A DNA stretch of 33,776 nt from JBCBSP01 sp964550935 (GTDB lineage Bacteria; Pseudomonadota; Alphaproteobacteria; Caulobacterales; Maricaulaceae): contig CAZKBB010000025.1 of the NCBI GenBank assembly GCA_964550935.1, positions 1 through 33,776 of the forward strand. The letters are read 5' to 3'. Below the pieces are notes generated by a model. That model was not told the DNA's origin. It made no database searches and saw only the letters and a program-made list of their open reading frames with translations. Of this stretch, positions 23,056 to 29,797 are shown piece after piece (the stretch's first letter is position 1; each line of letters begins with the position of its first letter). The translations under genes and the position numbers were made by a program.

Positions 23056-23655
23056 ATGACTGAGCCGTATGTCAGCCAGATCACAATGTTCGGCTGTAAT
23101 TTCGCGATCAGAGGCTGGGCTTTCTGCGCCGGCCAGATCATGCCGATCGCTCAGAACACAGCGCTGTTTTCGCTGCTCGGCACCAATTACGGCGGCGACG
23201 GGCGCACCACCTACGCCCTGCCCGACTTTCGGGGCCGCGCGCCGATGCAGCAGGGTCAAGGCCCGGGCCTGCCAAATTACAGGCTTGGCGCGAGAGGCGG
23301 GACCGAGCAGAGCACGCTGACGGTCAACAACCTGCCGTCGCACCATCACCAGGTGTCGATCTCGACGTCGACCCTGCCGACCACCGTGGCGATGCCGACC
23401 TCGGCCGGCGGGCCGGACACCAATGATCCTGACGACGCCTATTTCGGGGAGTTTCCACCGGACCAGAACATCTATGCGAGCGCGCTGACCCAGCCGGCGG
23501 GACAGATGGGCGGGATCGACGTGCCGCCGCTCCCGGTGTCGGTGGACGGGCAAACCTACAACCAAGGCGGCAACCTGCCAGTCCAGACCCAGTCGCCCTA
23601 TCTCGCGGTCACGATGCAGATCTCGCTGTACGGCGTGTATCCGAGCCGGAACTAG
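23056..23655 (+). CDS. Phage tail collar domain protein (microcystin-dependent protein family), copy 1
   Basis: 199 residues. The tail-collar domain occupies about 5-63: FGCNFAIRGWAFCAGQ, ALFSLLG and the signature YGGDGRTTYALPDFRGRAP. This fold occurs at phage tail-fibre or baseplate tips and in cellular 'microcystin-dependent' (MdpB-like) proteins. The rest is a polar beta-rich region with HHHQV (about 96-100) and a block shared with the next gene, TSAGGPDxxDPDDAYFxEFPP, ending in YGVYPSRN. No signal peptide is seen. Conserved Cys14 and Cys24 could pair or bind metal. It is probably the first gene of a four-gene operon (12-base gap to its paralogue). No other phage genes are present. Confidence 0.9.
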   Translation: MTEPYVSQITMFGCNFAIRGWAFCAGQIMPIAQNTALFSLLGTNYGGDGRTTYALPDFRGRAPMQQGQGPGLPNYRLGARGGTEQSTLTVNNLPSHHHQVSISTSTLPTTVAMPTSAGGPDTNDPDDAYFGEFPPDQNIYASALTQPAGQMGGIDVPPLPVSVDGQTYNQGGNLPVQTQSPYLAVTMQISLYGVYPSRN

Positions 23656-23666
23656 GGGAGCGGATC

Positions 23667-24266
23667 ATGGCCGAGCCATTCATCAGCCAGATCACCATGT
23701 ACGGGTGCAATTTCGCGGTTCGGAGCTGGGCGTTCTGCGCCGGCCAGATCCAGGCGATCTCGCAAAACCAGGCGCTCTTTGCGCTGATCGGCACCTTCTA
23801 CGGCGGCGACGGGCGGACCACCTACGCGCTGCCCGACTTCCGGGGCCGCGCTCCGGTTCACACAGGTCAGGGGCCGGGTCTGAGCTATCACGTCATCGGC
23901 GAGAGGGGCGGGTGGCCGACCAGCACGATCACCCCGCCTCAGATGCCGGCTCACTCCCACGGGGTCGGCATCAACACCCAGACCGGGGCTGGCCAGATTC
24001 ACATGAAGACATCGGCGGGCGGACCGGACTCGCACGATCCGGACGACGCCTACTTCGACGAATTCCCTCCGGGCGTGAGCATCTACGCAGGCGCGCTCAC
24101 CCAGCCCGCCGGGCGAATGGGGGCGATCCCCGTTCCCGCCCTCGACGTCCAGGTCCTGGGTTCGACCGGCTACACCGGCGGGACCCAGGACTGGGAGACC
24201 CAGTCTCCCTATCAGACCGTCACCATGCAGATCGCCCTTCAGGGCGTCTTTCCCTCGCGCAACTAG
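23667..24266 (+). CDS. Phage tail collar domain protein (microcystin-dependent protein family), copy 2
   Basis: 199 residues, the same length as the preceding paralogue and clearly a tandem duplicate. GGGGAGCGG provides a good ribosome binding site. The N-terminal collar domain has YGCNFAVRSWAFCAGQ, LFALIGTFYGGDGRTTYALP and DFRGRAP. The shared central block is TSAGGPDSHDPDDAYFDEFPP, followed by AGALTQPAGRMGAIPVPAL and the ending QGVFPSRN. The paralogues differ most between residues 65 and 110 (here GQGPGLSYHVIGERGGWPTS and MPAHSHGVGIN) and in the last third, the parts likely to face outward if they assemble as trimeric fibre tips. Function unknown; an extracellular appendage, adhesin or injection-tip role is inferred from the family only. 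Confidence 0.9.
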   Translation: MAEPFISQITMYGCNFAVRSWAFCAGQIQAISQNQALFALIGTFYGGDGRTTYALPDFRGRAPVHTGQGPGLSYHVIGERGGWPTSTITPPQMPAHSHGVGINTQTGAGQIHMKTSAGGPDSHDPDDAYFDEFPPGVSIYAGALTQPAGRMGAIPVPALDVQVLGSTGYTGGTQDWETQSPYQTVTMQIALQGVFPSRN

Positions 24267-24310
24267 GCGCGCCGGCTCGATACGCCGGCTGAAGACAAGG
24301 AGTCTCGGTC

Positions 24311-24592
24311 ATGAAGGACCTCAATCACATCGAGAAGGCCGATTTCGACGCGCTCAAGGGCGACATGCTCACCGTTGGCGGCGCCAAGATGAAGATCGTC
24401 GAGGTCGAGGCCGCGCCGGAGCGCCCGAAGCGCTTCCGCAAGGGCTTCGTCGTGGGCATGCGCCCGGAAGGCCGGCCCCAGCTCGCCGACGGCACCTACG
24501 CGGTCAGCCATGAAAAGATCGGCGAACATCAGCTCCTCGTCACGCGCGTGATGGACGAGGAGGGGCCGCTCTACGAAATTATCTTCGGCTGA
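24311..24592 (+). CDS. DUF6916-like small protein
   Basis: 93 residues with an AAGGAG ribosome binding site eight bases before the ATG. The sequence starts with an acidic helix (DLNHIEKADFDALKGDMLTV), has a middle EVEAAPERPKRFRKGFVVGM and ends PQLADGTYAVSHEKIGEHQLLVTRV...YEIIFG. The LADGTYxxxHExIGxxxLxxxxV pattern is that of the small all-beta family DUF6916, whose genes often sit beside tail-collar proteins. It has no signal or membrane segment. Its position directly after two collar paralogues (44-base gap) suggests it assists or caps their assembly. I infer the family by pattern memory. Confidence 0.75.
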   Translation: MKDLNHIEKADFDALKGDMLTVGGAKMKIVEVEAAPERPKRFRKGFVVGMRPEGRPQLADGTYAVSHEKIGEHQLLVTRVMDEEGPLYEIIFG

Positions 24593-24601
24593 CCGCCTTC
24601 G

Positions 24602-25129
24602 ATGACGAGCCGGCCTGCGGTCAATCCGCTCGATCTGTCCCTGCGCCCGGCGCAGGCGCGAGACGAGACCTTCCTGCGCGCGGTCCATGATGCGGGCCGC
24701 GCGTGGGACCTTCAGGTGTTGCGCAATCAGCTCGACGACCACGCCTGGGACGCGCTTCTCAAACAGCAATACGACGCCCAGCACGCGGACTATTTCGACC
24801 GACGCGCGCTGGCGCGCTACGCCGTGGTGGAATGGTGCCAAACCGGGATCGGCCGGATCTACGCCGACTTCAGCGACGAGGAGATTCGCCTCGTCGACCT
24901 GATCATCCTGCCGGAGTATCGCGGCCGCGGCATCGCCTCGATCATCGTGCGCGGCCTGTGCGGCGAGGCGGCCAAACGGCGCGTTCCGCTGCGTCTGCAC
25001 GTTCATCCGCTGAACCCGGTGCGGCGCCTTTACGCCCGGCTCGGATTTCGCGAAATCGGCGGTCAGACCGGCGGCTTCAGGGAGATGGAGTGGCGCTCGC
25101 CCGCGCTCGAGGGGGTGGCTCTAAACTGA
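24602..25129 (+). CDS. GNAT family N-acetyltransferase
   Basis: 175 residues. The GNAT fold is seen in order: LSLRPAQARDETFLRAVHDA (beta1-alpha1), LVDLIILPEYRGRGIASIIVRGL (beta4 and the acetyl-CoA pyrophosphate loop, R/Q-x-x-G-x-G/A as YRGRGIA), and PLRLHVHPLNPVRRLYARLGFRE near the end. The acceptor is unknown. It starts 9 bases after the DUF6916-like gene, so it is almost certainly co-transcribed with the collar genes. Acetyltransferases recur in such clusters in other bacteria as I recall, which suggests a modifying role on the collar or DUF6916 proteins. Its TGA stop forms part of a hairpin with the convergent stop. Confidence 0.88.
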   Translation: MTSRPAVNPLDLSLRPAQARDETFLRAVHDAGRAWDLQVLRNQLDDHAWDALLKQQYDAQHADYFDRRALARYAVVEWCQTGIGRIYADFSDEEIRLVDLIILPEYRGRGIASIIVRGLCGEAAKRRVPLRLHVHPLNPVRRLYARLGFREIGGQTGGFREMEWRSPALEGVALN

Positions 25130-25142
25130 GGCGAGAGCCTCA
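25127..25142. terminator. GNRA-loop hairpin containing both convergent stop codons
   Basis: TGAGGC, loop GAGA, GCCTCA. The first TGA is the stop of the GNAT gene; the final TCA is the reverse-strand TGA of the convergent membrane-protein gene. The 6-bp stem is short but closed by a stable GNRA tetraloop on the + transcript. There is no U-tract. Confidence 0.38.
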
Positions 25143-25454
25143 CTCCGGGGCCTGCTGAAGGCGCCGCGCCAGAAGCCCCAGCCGCCACACGACCCAGATC
25201 CCCGCCCAGACATTGCCGAGAAACGGCAGCGGCAGGATGAAGATCAGCGCGACCGCCTTGTTGCGCTCGGCGACCCAGATGATCGCGGCCAGAAACACGA
25301 AGCCCAGATAAAGATCGGCGAGCGTGACCATGCCCCAGGGGTCGCTGGTCAGCCAGGCGCCGGCGGCGGAGAAGTCTCCGGCCGTCACGGCCCAGACGAT
25401 GAGCGCGCCGAAGGCGAGGGTGAGCGCGGCGAGGATCAGGCGAAGCGCGGTCAT
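25140..25454 (-). CDS. Small membrane protein, DUF1475-like
   Basis: 104 residues with three to four hydrophobic segments (about 5-26, 43-62, 68-82 and 84-95). The pattern DPWGMVTLADLYLGF in the middle and IWVVWRL near the end recall DUF1475-type small integral membrane proteins, in which DPW...TLxDxY is conserved. No function is known to me. It converges on the GNAT gene with an intergenic space of ten bases, and lies downstream of and co-oriented with the symporter gene after a 78-base gap. Family assignment is by resemblance only. Confidence 0.6.
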   Translation of the reverse strand: MTALRLILAALTLAFGALIVWAVTAGDFSAAGAWLTSDPWGMVTLADLYLGFVFLAAIIWVAERNKAVALIFILPLPFLGNVWAGIWVVWRLGLLARRLQQAPE

Positions 25455-25532
25455 GGCGGGTCTCCGGTCAAGCCTTAACGTTTACGCCGCCCGCCGTGGG
25501 CCGGATCAGCGCCGCTTCGATTCCGTCCCGCT

Positions 25533-26858
25533 TCAATCCCGGTCCGCGTCGGCGACATCCGGGGCGCGCTCGGGCTCCTCGTAGGGCACGTCGGCCGGCC
25601 AGCGGAAGCGCTCCTCGTCGAGCTCGCCTTCCCATTTGGCCACCGCCGTGGCGACCGTGGCGTCGCCGGTCACGTTCACCGCGGTGCGCGCCATGTCCAT
25701 GATCCGGTCCACCGGCAGGATGAAGCCGACGATGATCGCGATCTGCTCAGGGGGCACGTCGAACGTGCCCAGCACGATCGCCAGAAGGAAGAGCGAGGCC
25801 GAGGGGATGCCCGCCGTGCCGATCGACACGATCGCGGCGGTGAAGGCGATCATCACATAATTCGCCGCCGTCAGGTCGTAGCCGAAGGCCTGGGCGGTGA
25901 AGAGGGCGAGGATGCCGAGATAAAGCGCGGTTCCGTCCATGTTGATCGTCGCGCCCAGCGGCAGGACCGAGCCCGCCACGGAGCGCTTCACGCCCAAATT
26001 CTCGCTCACATTGGCGATCGTCACGGGCAGGGTCGCGGACGAGGAGGAGGTCGAGTAGGCGACCGCGATCGCGTCCAGGATGCCGCGGAAGAAGTTCATC
26101 ACCGGCAGGTTCAGAACGAAGCGCACGATGCCGCCATAAACGATGATGGCGTGCGTGATCAGCCCGGCGTAGACGGCCGCGATCAACACAGCGATGGAGG
26201 CGAGCGCCTCCAGGCCCTGCGTCGCGATGGTGTGGCTGACCAGGGCGAACACGCCGAACGGCGCGACCTCCATGACGATGTGGGTGATGCGCAGGACCAC
26301 GTCGCTCGCCTGGGTGAACAGATCGCCCACCATCTTGCCGTTGCGCCCGGCCAGAAGAATGCCGACGCCGAGGAGGATGGAGAAGAAGATCACCGCCAGC
26401 ACGTCGCCGTCGGCGAGCGCGGCGACCGGGTTGTCCGGCACGATGGAGAGCAGGCGCTCTACGACTGTCGGCGCGTCGCCGGAGACCGGCACCGCGTCCG
26501 CGCCGCCGAGATCGGCCCCGGCGCCGGGCTGGAACAGCAGCCCGAAGATGATCCCGATCGTGTTGGCGAACAGCGTGGTGACAAAGTAGAGCCCGACCGC
26601 CTTGCCGCCGATGGAGCCCAGCTTCTTCGGATCGCCCAGCGCCACCACGCCGGCGACCAGCGTGGTCAGGATCAGCGGCACGATCAGCATCCGGATCAGA
26701 CGGATGAACAGATCGCCGACCGGCTTCACATAGGTCTCAAGAAACCCGGCCGCCGTCTCGCCGCCCAGAATCTGGGACAGGATCAGCCCGAAGATCACCC
26801 CGAGCACGAGCGCGCCGAGCACGCGCTTCCACAGCGCGACGCCGAACCACCAAGCCAT
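25533..26858 (-). CDS. Dicarboxylate/amino acid:cation symporter (DAACS family)
   Basis: 441 residues from the ATG at 26858; a GTG two codons upstream is also possible. A polytopic inner-membrane transporter of the DctA/GltP fold. Diagnostic parts are the serine-rich re-entrant loop SSSSATLPVT (HP1 region), NMDGTALY in TM7 and SIGTAGIPSASLFLLAI (HP2 region). Such proteins import C4-dicarboxylates, glutamate or aspartate with Na+ or H+. The order and spacing of motifs are normal. The C-terminal tail is acidic and hydrophilic. I cannot separate dicarboxylate from glutamate specificity from sequence alone. It has no adjacent two-component regulator such as DctBD. Confidence 0.92.
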   Translation of the reverse strand: MAWWFGVALWKRVLGALVLGVIFGLILSQILGGETAAGFLETYVKPVGDLFIRLIRMLIVPLILTTLVAGVVALGDPKKLGSIGGKAVGLYFVTTLFANTIGIIFGLLFQPGAGADLGGADAVPVSGDAPTVVERLLSIVPDNPVAALADGDVLAVIFFSILLGVGILLAGRNGKMVGDLFTQASDVVLRITHIVMEVAPFGVFALVSHTIATQGLEALASIAVLIAAVYAGLITHAIIVYGGIVRFVLNLPVMNFFRGILDAIAVAYSTSSSSATLPVTIANVSENLGVKRSVAGSVLPLGATINMDGTALYLGILALFTAQAFGYDLTAANYVMIAFTAAIVSIGTAGIPSASLFLLAIVLGTFDVPPEQIAIIVGFILPVDRIMDMARTAVNVTGDATVATAVAKWEGELDEERFRWPADVPYEEPERAPDVADADRD

Positions 26859-26952
26859 GGACACCCCGCTTATCCCGCTAGTCGCGCATGCTCGCGGCGA
26901 ACCCGCGCCACCCCTGCGTCCTTGCGGCAGCCTAGCCGCGCGCGGATGCAGG

Positions 26953-27318
26953 TCAATCGCGCGGCGCCGCGTCGGCCTGGCCTGCGTCCCCGTGCTCGTC
27001 GCCGTCCCCGGCCTCGCCGAAGCGGTGATCCAGCGCCTTCAGCGCGGCCATGCGGACCGCGATGCCCAGCCAGACCAGCCCGGCGATGAAGAGCCAGGGC
27101 GACAGCGCGAAGCCCGGGTCCATACGCGAAATCGAAATGACGGTGAGCGTCGCGGCGAGCTCCAGCCCGATCCGCCGCCAGCGCACGTCCCGGAAGTGCG
27201 CCGCCGCGTCGATCGTGGAGTCGGAGAACCATCGCCACCCGGCCGCGGAGCGCCCGCGATCGCGCCGCGGGCGGCGTCTTTTACGCTTGAACGCGCCGGG
27301 AAGTGGGACGACCGTCAT
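26953..27318 (-). CDS. Small membrane protein of unknown function
   Basis: 121 residues. A very basic N-terminus (AFKRKRRRPRRDRGR) precedes an amphipathic part (WRWFSDSTIDAAAHFRDVRW) and two close hydrophobic segments (about 51-66 and 70-88), ending in an acidic Gly/Asp-rich tail. This layout suits a small two-TM inner-membrane protein, with the basic end in the cytoplasm. No family recognised. The ATG at 27318 is only 6 bases after a good -10 element (see promoter), so the mRNA may be leaderless. It lies upstream of and co-oriented with the symporter gene (94-base gap). Confidence 0.62.
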   Translation of the reverse strand: MTVVPLPGAFKRKRRRPRRDRGRSAAGWRWFSDSTIDAAAHFRDVRWRRIGLELAATLTVISISRMDPGFALSPWLFIAGLVWLGIAVRMAALKALDHRFGEAGDGDEHGDAGQADAAPRD

Positions 27319-27324
27319 ATTCTC

Positions 27325-27353
27325 AGGATACGGAGTTTATGCGCTCAAGTCAA
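27325..27353 (-). promoter_or_regulatory. Promoter for a probably leaderless mRNA
   Basis: On the minus strand, TTGACT (27353-27348), a 17-base spacer and TATCCT (27330-27325). The -35 matches five of six consensus bases and the -10 four. The ATG of the small membrane-protein gene begins seven bases after the -10, about where transcription should start, and no ribosome binding site precedes it. Confidence 0.5.
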
Positions 27354-27384
27354 AAGGCGCCAAAGTCCTGACGCCGCGCCAGTT

Positions 27385-27424
27385 TTGACAAAACAAAGCC
27401 CCGCCGGATCGCGCCGGCGGGGCT
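27385..27424 (-). terminator. Rho-independent terminator downstream of ahpD
   Basis: On the minus strand, AGCCCCGCCGG (27424-27414), loop CGCGAT, CCGGCGGGGCT (27407-27397) form a perfect 11-bp stem, followed by a T-rich stretch TTGTTTTGTC. It lies about 29 bases after the ahpD stop and separates that unit from the next minus-strand promoter. Confidence 0.82.
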
Positions 27425-27452
27425 GAAAGGCCTCGGTTGGTCGGGCTGAGGA

Positions 27453-27983
27453 TCAGGCGTCGGCGCCCTCGGCGCGCACGATGGCGGCGGCGGCGTTGAC
27501 GACCGAGCCGATGCGCACAGCGGCCTGAATCTGCTCGGTGGAGAGCCCGGCCTTGCGCAGTTCCGCCTCGTGAGCATCGATGCACATGCCGCAGCCATTG
27601 ATGGCGGAGACCGCCAGCGACCATAGCTCGAAATCAGCCTTGTCGATGCCCGGGTTCGCAATGACGTTCATGCGCAGCTTGGCCGGCATGGTCTTGTAAT
27701 CACTCGCCTTCACCAGGTGATTGAAGCGATAGAAGACATTGTTCATGCTCATGATCGACGCCGCCGCCTTGGCCGCCTTGATCGCTTCGGGGGACAGCTT
27801 GTCCTCCACCTCGGCGGTCAGGTCGGCGAGCACGTCGCGCTCTCCCACCGCATAGGCGGAGGCGAGGAAGCAGCCATACTTCTTCTGGTCGTCGAGCACG
27901 GTTTCGCGCGCGAGCGAGGACAGGTTCAGCTTGATGTCCTTGGCGTGCTCCGGCATGCGGTCTTTCAGCGCGTCGAGGCTCAT
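27453..27983 (-). CDS. ahpD: Alkyl hydroperoxidase AhpD
   Basis: 176 residues, normal for AhpD. The active-site CGMCIDAH gives Cys131, Cys134 and His138. In AhpD of Mycobacterium the thiols reduce AhpC and are themselves recharged through lipoyl proteins; the family also has weak peroxidase activity. Residues SMNNVFYRFNHLV (79-91) and AKLRMNVIANPG are family hallmarks. The ATG at 27983 follows AAGGAG. It lies 154 bases downstream of ahpC on the same strand, and no ahpF is present, so AhpD is the likely AhpC reductant here. A strong terminator follows. Confidence 0.95.
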   Translation of the reverse strand: MSLDALKDRMPEHAKDIKLNLSSLARETVLDDQKKYGCFLASAYAVGERDVLADLTAEVEDKLSPEAIKAAKAAASIMSMNNVFYRFNHLVKASDYKTMPAKLRMNVIANPGIDKADFELWSLAVSAINGCGMCIDAHEAELRKAGLSTEQIQAAVRIGSVVNAAAAIVRAEGADA

Positions 27984-28021
27984 GACGGGCTCCTTGGTGT
28001 CTCATTGTCGGGGAAAAGGTG

Positions 28022-28107
28022 TCGACCCGGCGGCGCCGCCGACCCCTGCGCGCGGGGACAGGGGGGGCATGGTGCGCGCGGGGATGCGGCGATCGCCGCC
28101 GGGTCGA
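28022..28107. repeat. Long inverted repeat between ahpC and ahpD
   Basis: TCGACCCGGCGGC (28022-28034) and GCCGCCGGGTCGA (28095-28107) form a perfect 13-bp stem around a 60-base GC-rich loop. The left arm continues into the self-complementary GGCGGCGCCGCC, giving a competing hairpin. A smaller hairpin, GGACC-GATT-GGTCC (28116-28129), lies next to the ahpC stop. No U-tract is present. The structure may attenuate or process the ahpC-ahpD transcript so that AhpC is made in excess. Confidence 0.45.
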
Positions 28108-28137
28108 ACTCGGTCGGACCGATTGGTCCTTTAACGC

Positions 28138-28689
28138 TCAGGCCGCGATCGTGTCGCCGCCCAGTTCACGGTTGCACGGGCACAGCTCGTCGGTCTGCAG
28201 GGCGTCGAGCACCCGCAGCGTGTCTTCCGGGTTGCGGCCGACATTGAGATTGGTCGCGTAGACGTGCTGGATCGTGCCGTCCGGATCCACGATGTAGGTG
28301 TAACGGAAGGGCACGCCTTCATGGGAGCGGATGCCCAGCGTGTCGATCAGCGAACCGGTGGTGTCGGCGAACTGCCACGCTTTCAGCTCTTTCAGGTCCG
28401 GGTGCTCGCGCCGCCAGGCCAGCTTGACGAACTCGTTGTCGGCCGAGCCGGTCATCACGACCGCGTCGCGGTCGGCGAACTCTTCGTTCAGCTGCGCGAA
28501 CGCGACGATCTCGGTCGGGCACACGAAGGTGAAGTCCTTCGGGTAGAACACGATCACCTTCCATTTGCCCGGAAAGCTGTCCTGCGTGATCGTCTCGTAA
28601 GCGGACTCGCCGTTTTCCTCGTGCTTCATGAATTTCGGCTTCACGCCGACGACTTCGAAGTCGGGGAGCTTGTCGCCAATGCCCAGCAT
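28138..28689 (-). CDS. ahpC: Alkyl hydroperoxide reductase subunit C (2-Cys peroxiredoxin)
   Basis: 183 residues. The peroxidatic site FYPKDFTFVCPTE carries Cys57. The C-terminal LCPCNRELGGDTIAA has cysteines at 170 and 172, one of which serves as the resolving residue; the CPC form is as in the AhpD-linked AhpC group. Arg in GIRSHEGVPFRYTYIVD is also conserved. The cytoplasmic enzyme reduces hydrogen peroxide, organic peroxides and peroxynitrite. It is divergent from oxyR across 157 bases containing an OxyR-like site, and upstream of ahpD, the usual arrangement of an OxyR-controlled peroxide-defence locus. The ATG at 28689 is preceded by GGAGACAC. Confidence 0.96.
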   Translation of the reverse strand: MLGIGDKLPDFEVVGVKPKFMKHEENGESAYETITQDSFPGKWKVIVFYPKDFTFVCPTEIVAFAQLNEEFADRDAVVMTGSADNEFVKLAWRREHPDLKELKAWQFADTTGSLIDTLGIRSHEGVPFRYTYIVDPDGTIQHVYATNLNVGRNPEDTLRVLDALQTDELCPCNRELGGDTIAA

Positions 28690-28804
28690 GTCGTGTCTCC
28701 AAATTGCGAATTCGAGAGGGCCCGCCGCGTCTCGAGCTCGCGGCGGGGCGGCGGTTCATCCCGCCGACGCCATGTAGGATGTGGTAAGCTTGACTATAAA
28801 TCCA

Positions 28805-28841
28805 ATGGATTGTTTCTGTGTGTCCCATAGCTTAAATCGAT
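28805..28841. promoter_or_regulatory. Predicted OxyR binding site in the ahpC-oxyR divergent region
   Basis: The OxyR consensus is ATAG-N7-CTAT-N7-ATAG-N7-CTAT. Here the four elements read ATGG (28805-28808), CTGT (28816-28819), ATAG (28827-28830) and CGAT (28838-28841), with exact N7 spacings: 13 of 16 positions match. On the ahpC side, a -10 element TATAGT lies at 28798-28793 with a poor -35 under the OxyR site, as expected for an activated promoter. The oxyR ATG starts six bases after the site, so bound OxyR would also repress its own gene. Confidence 0.55.
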
Positions 28842-28846
28842 AGGTT

Positions 28847-29782
28847 ATGAGTCAGGGCCTGCCGAACCTTCCCACGCTGCGCCAGTTGCGCTTTCTCGCC
28901 GCGCTCGCCGAGCACGGCTCGTTCTCGCGCGCCGCCGAGGCGTGCTTCGTCACGCAGCCCACCTTGTCGGCGGGGGTGAAGGAGTTGGAGGGCGTGCTCG
29001 ACGCTCAGCTGGTCGAGCGCGGCGCGCGGGGCGCGTCTCTGACGCCGGCGGGCGAAGCGGCGGTGACGCGCGCGCGCACGATCCTGACCGAGGCGGAGGA
29101 TCTCGTCCACGCCGCGCGCGCGGCCGGAGAGCCGCTATCCGGCGCGTTCCGTCTGGGCGTCATACCGACCATCGCGCCGTTTCTCCTGCCCAAGGTGCTG
29201 CCCGCGCTGCGCGCACGCTATCCCGATCTGGAGTTGTTCCTGCGCGAGGACCTGACCCAGCGCCTGGCCGAAGGGTTGAAGGAGCGCCGGCTCGACGCCG
29301 CGCTCATCGCGCTGCCGTATGAGGCGCCCGGGATCGAGACCCGCGCCATCAAGGACGACGAGTTCCTGTTCGCCGCGCATCCGGACCATCCGCTTGCGAC
29401 CGTGAACCGGCTCGAGCCCGCGATGCTCGCCGACGAGCCGCTTTTGCTTCTCGAGGACGGTCACTGCCTGCGCGACCATGCGCTGTCGGTGTGCGCGGGC
29501 GGGGGGGTCGGGGCGCATGAGGGCGAGGCGCGCTCGGACTTCGCCGCGACCAGCCTTCACACCCTCGTTCAGATGGTCAAAAGCGGGCTGGGCGCGACGC
29601 TCCTGCCGCGCCTGGCGCTTGATGCGGGCCTGGCCGACCGGCTGGACCTGGCAGTGCGCCCGTTCGATCCGCCCGTGGCCGGGCGCGAGATCGGCGTCGC
29701 CTGGCGCAAAGGGTCCGCCCGCGCCGACGAGGCGGTCAAAATCGCCGAAGCCGTGCGAGAGGCGCTGGGCGGGGCGCCGTAG
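28847..29782 (+). CDS. oxyR: Hydrogen peroxide-inducible LysR-type regulator OxyR
   Basis: 311 residues. The LysR helix-turn-helix (10-65) reads LRQLRFLAALAEHGSFSRAAEACFVTQPTLSAGVKELE. The effector domain contains EDGHCLRDHALSVC, with Cys207 and Cys216 nine residues apart, as for the redox cysteines Cys199 and Cys208 of E. coli OxyR, so peroxide-driven disulfide switching is expected. Other OxyR features are GVIPTIAPFLLPKVLP and the threonine/histidine-bearing LHTLVQMVKSGLGATLLP. It activates ahpC and other antioxidant genes; the divergent ahpC and the predicted site at 28805-28841 support this. The stop lies in a hairpin shared with folC. The assignment is secure. Confidence 0.95.
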   Translation: MSQGLPNLPTLRQLRFLAALAEHGSFSRAAEACFVTQPTLSAGVKELEGVLDAQLVERGARGASLTPAGEAAVTRARTILTEAEDLVHAARAAGEPLSGAFRLGVIPTIAPFLLPKVLPALRARYPDLELFLREDLTQRLAEGLKERRLDAALIALPYEAPGIETRAIKDDEFLFAAHPDHPLATVNRLEPAMLADEPLLLLEDGHCLRDHALSVCAGGGVGAHEGEARSDFAATSLHTLVQMVKSGLGATLLPRLALDAGLADRLDLAVRPFDPPVAGREIGVAWRKGSARADEAVKIAEAVREALGGAP

Positions 29783-29797
29783 CCGCCCTGGCGGCTA
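29780..29797. terminator. Hairpin joining the convergent oxyR and folC stop codons
   Basis: TAGCCGCC-CT-GGCGGCTA is a perfect 8-bp inverted repeat with a 2-base centre. Its first TAG is the oxyR stop, and its last CTA is the reverse-strand TAG of folC. The intergenic space is only 12 bases. It has no U-tract and would form a hairpin in either transcript. Confidence 0.45.

Noticed and set aside
23056..25129. Active prophage or contractile injection system
   Set aside because: Only tail-collar proteins are present. Sheath, tube, baseplate, ATPase, lysis and integration genes are all absent from the flanks.
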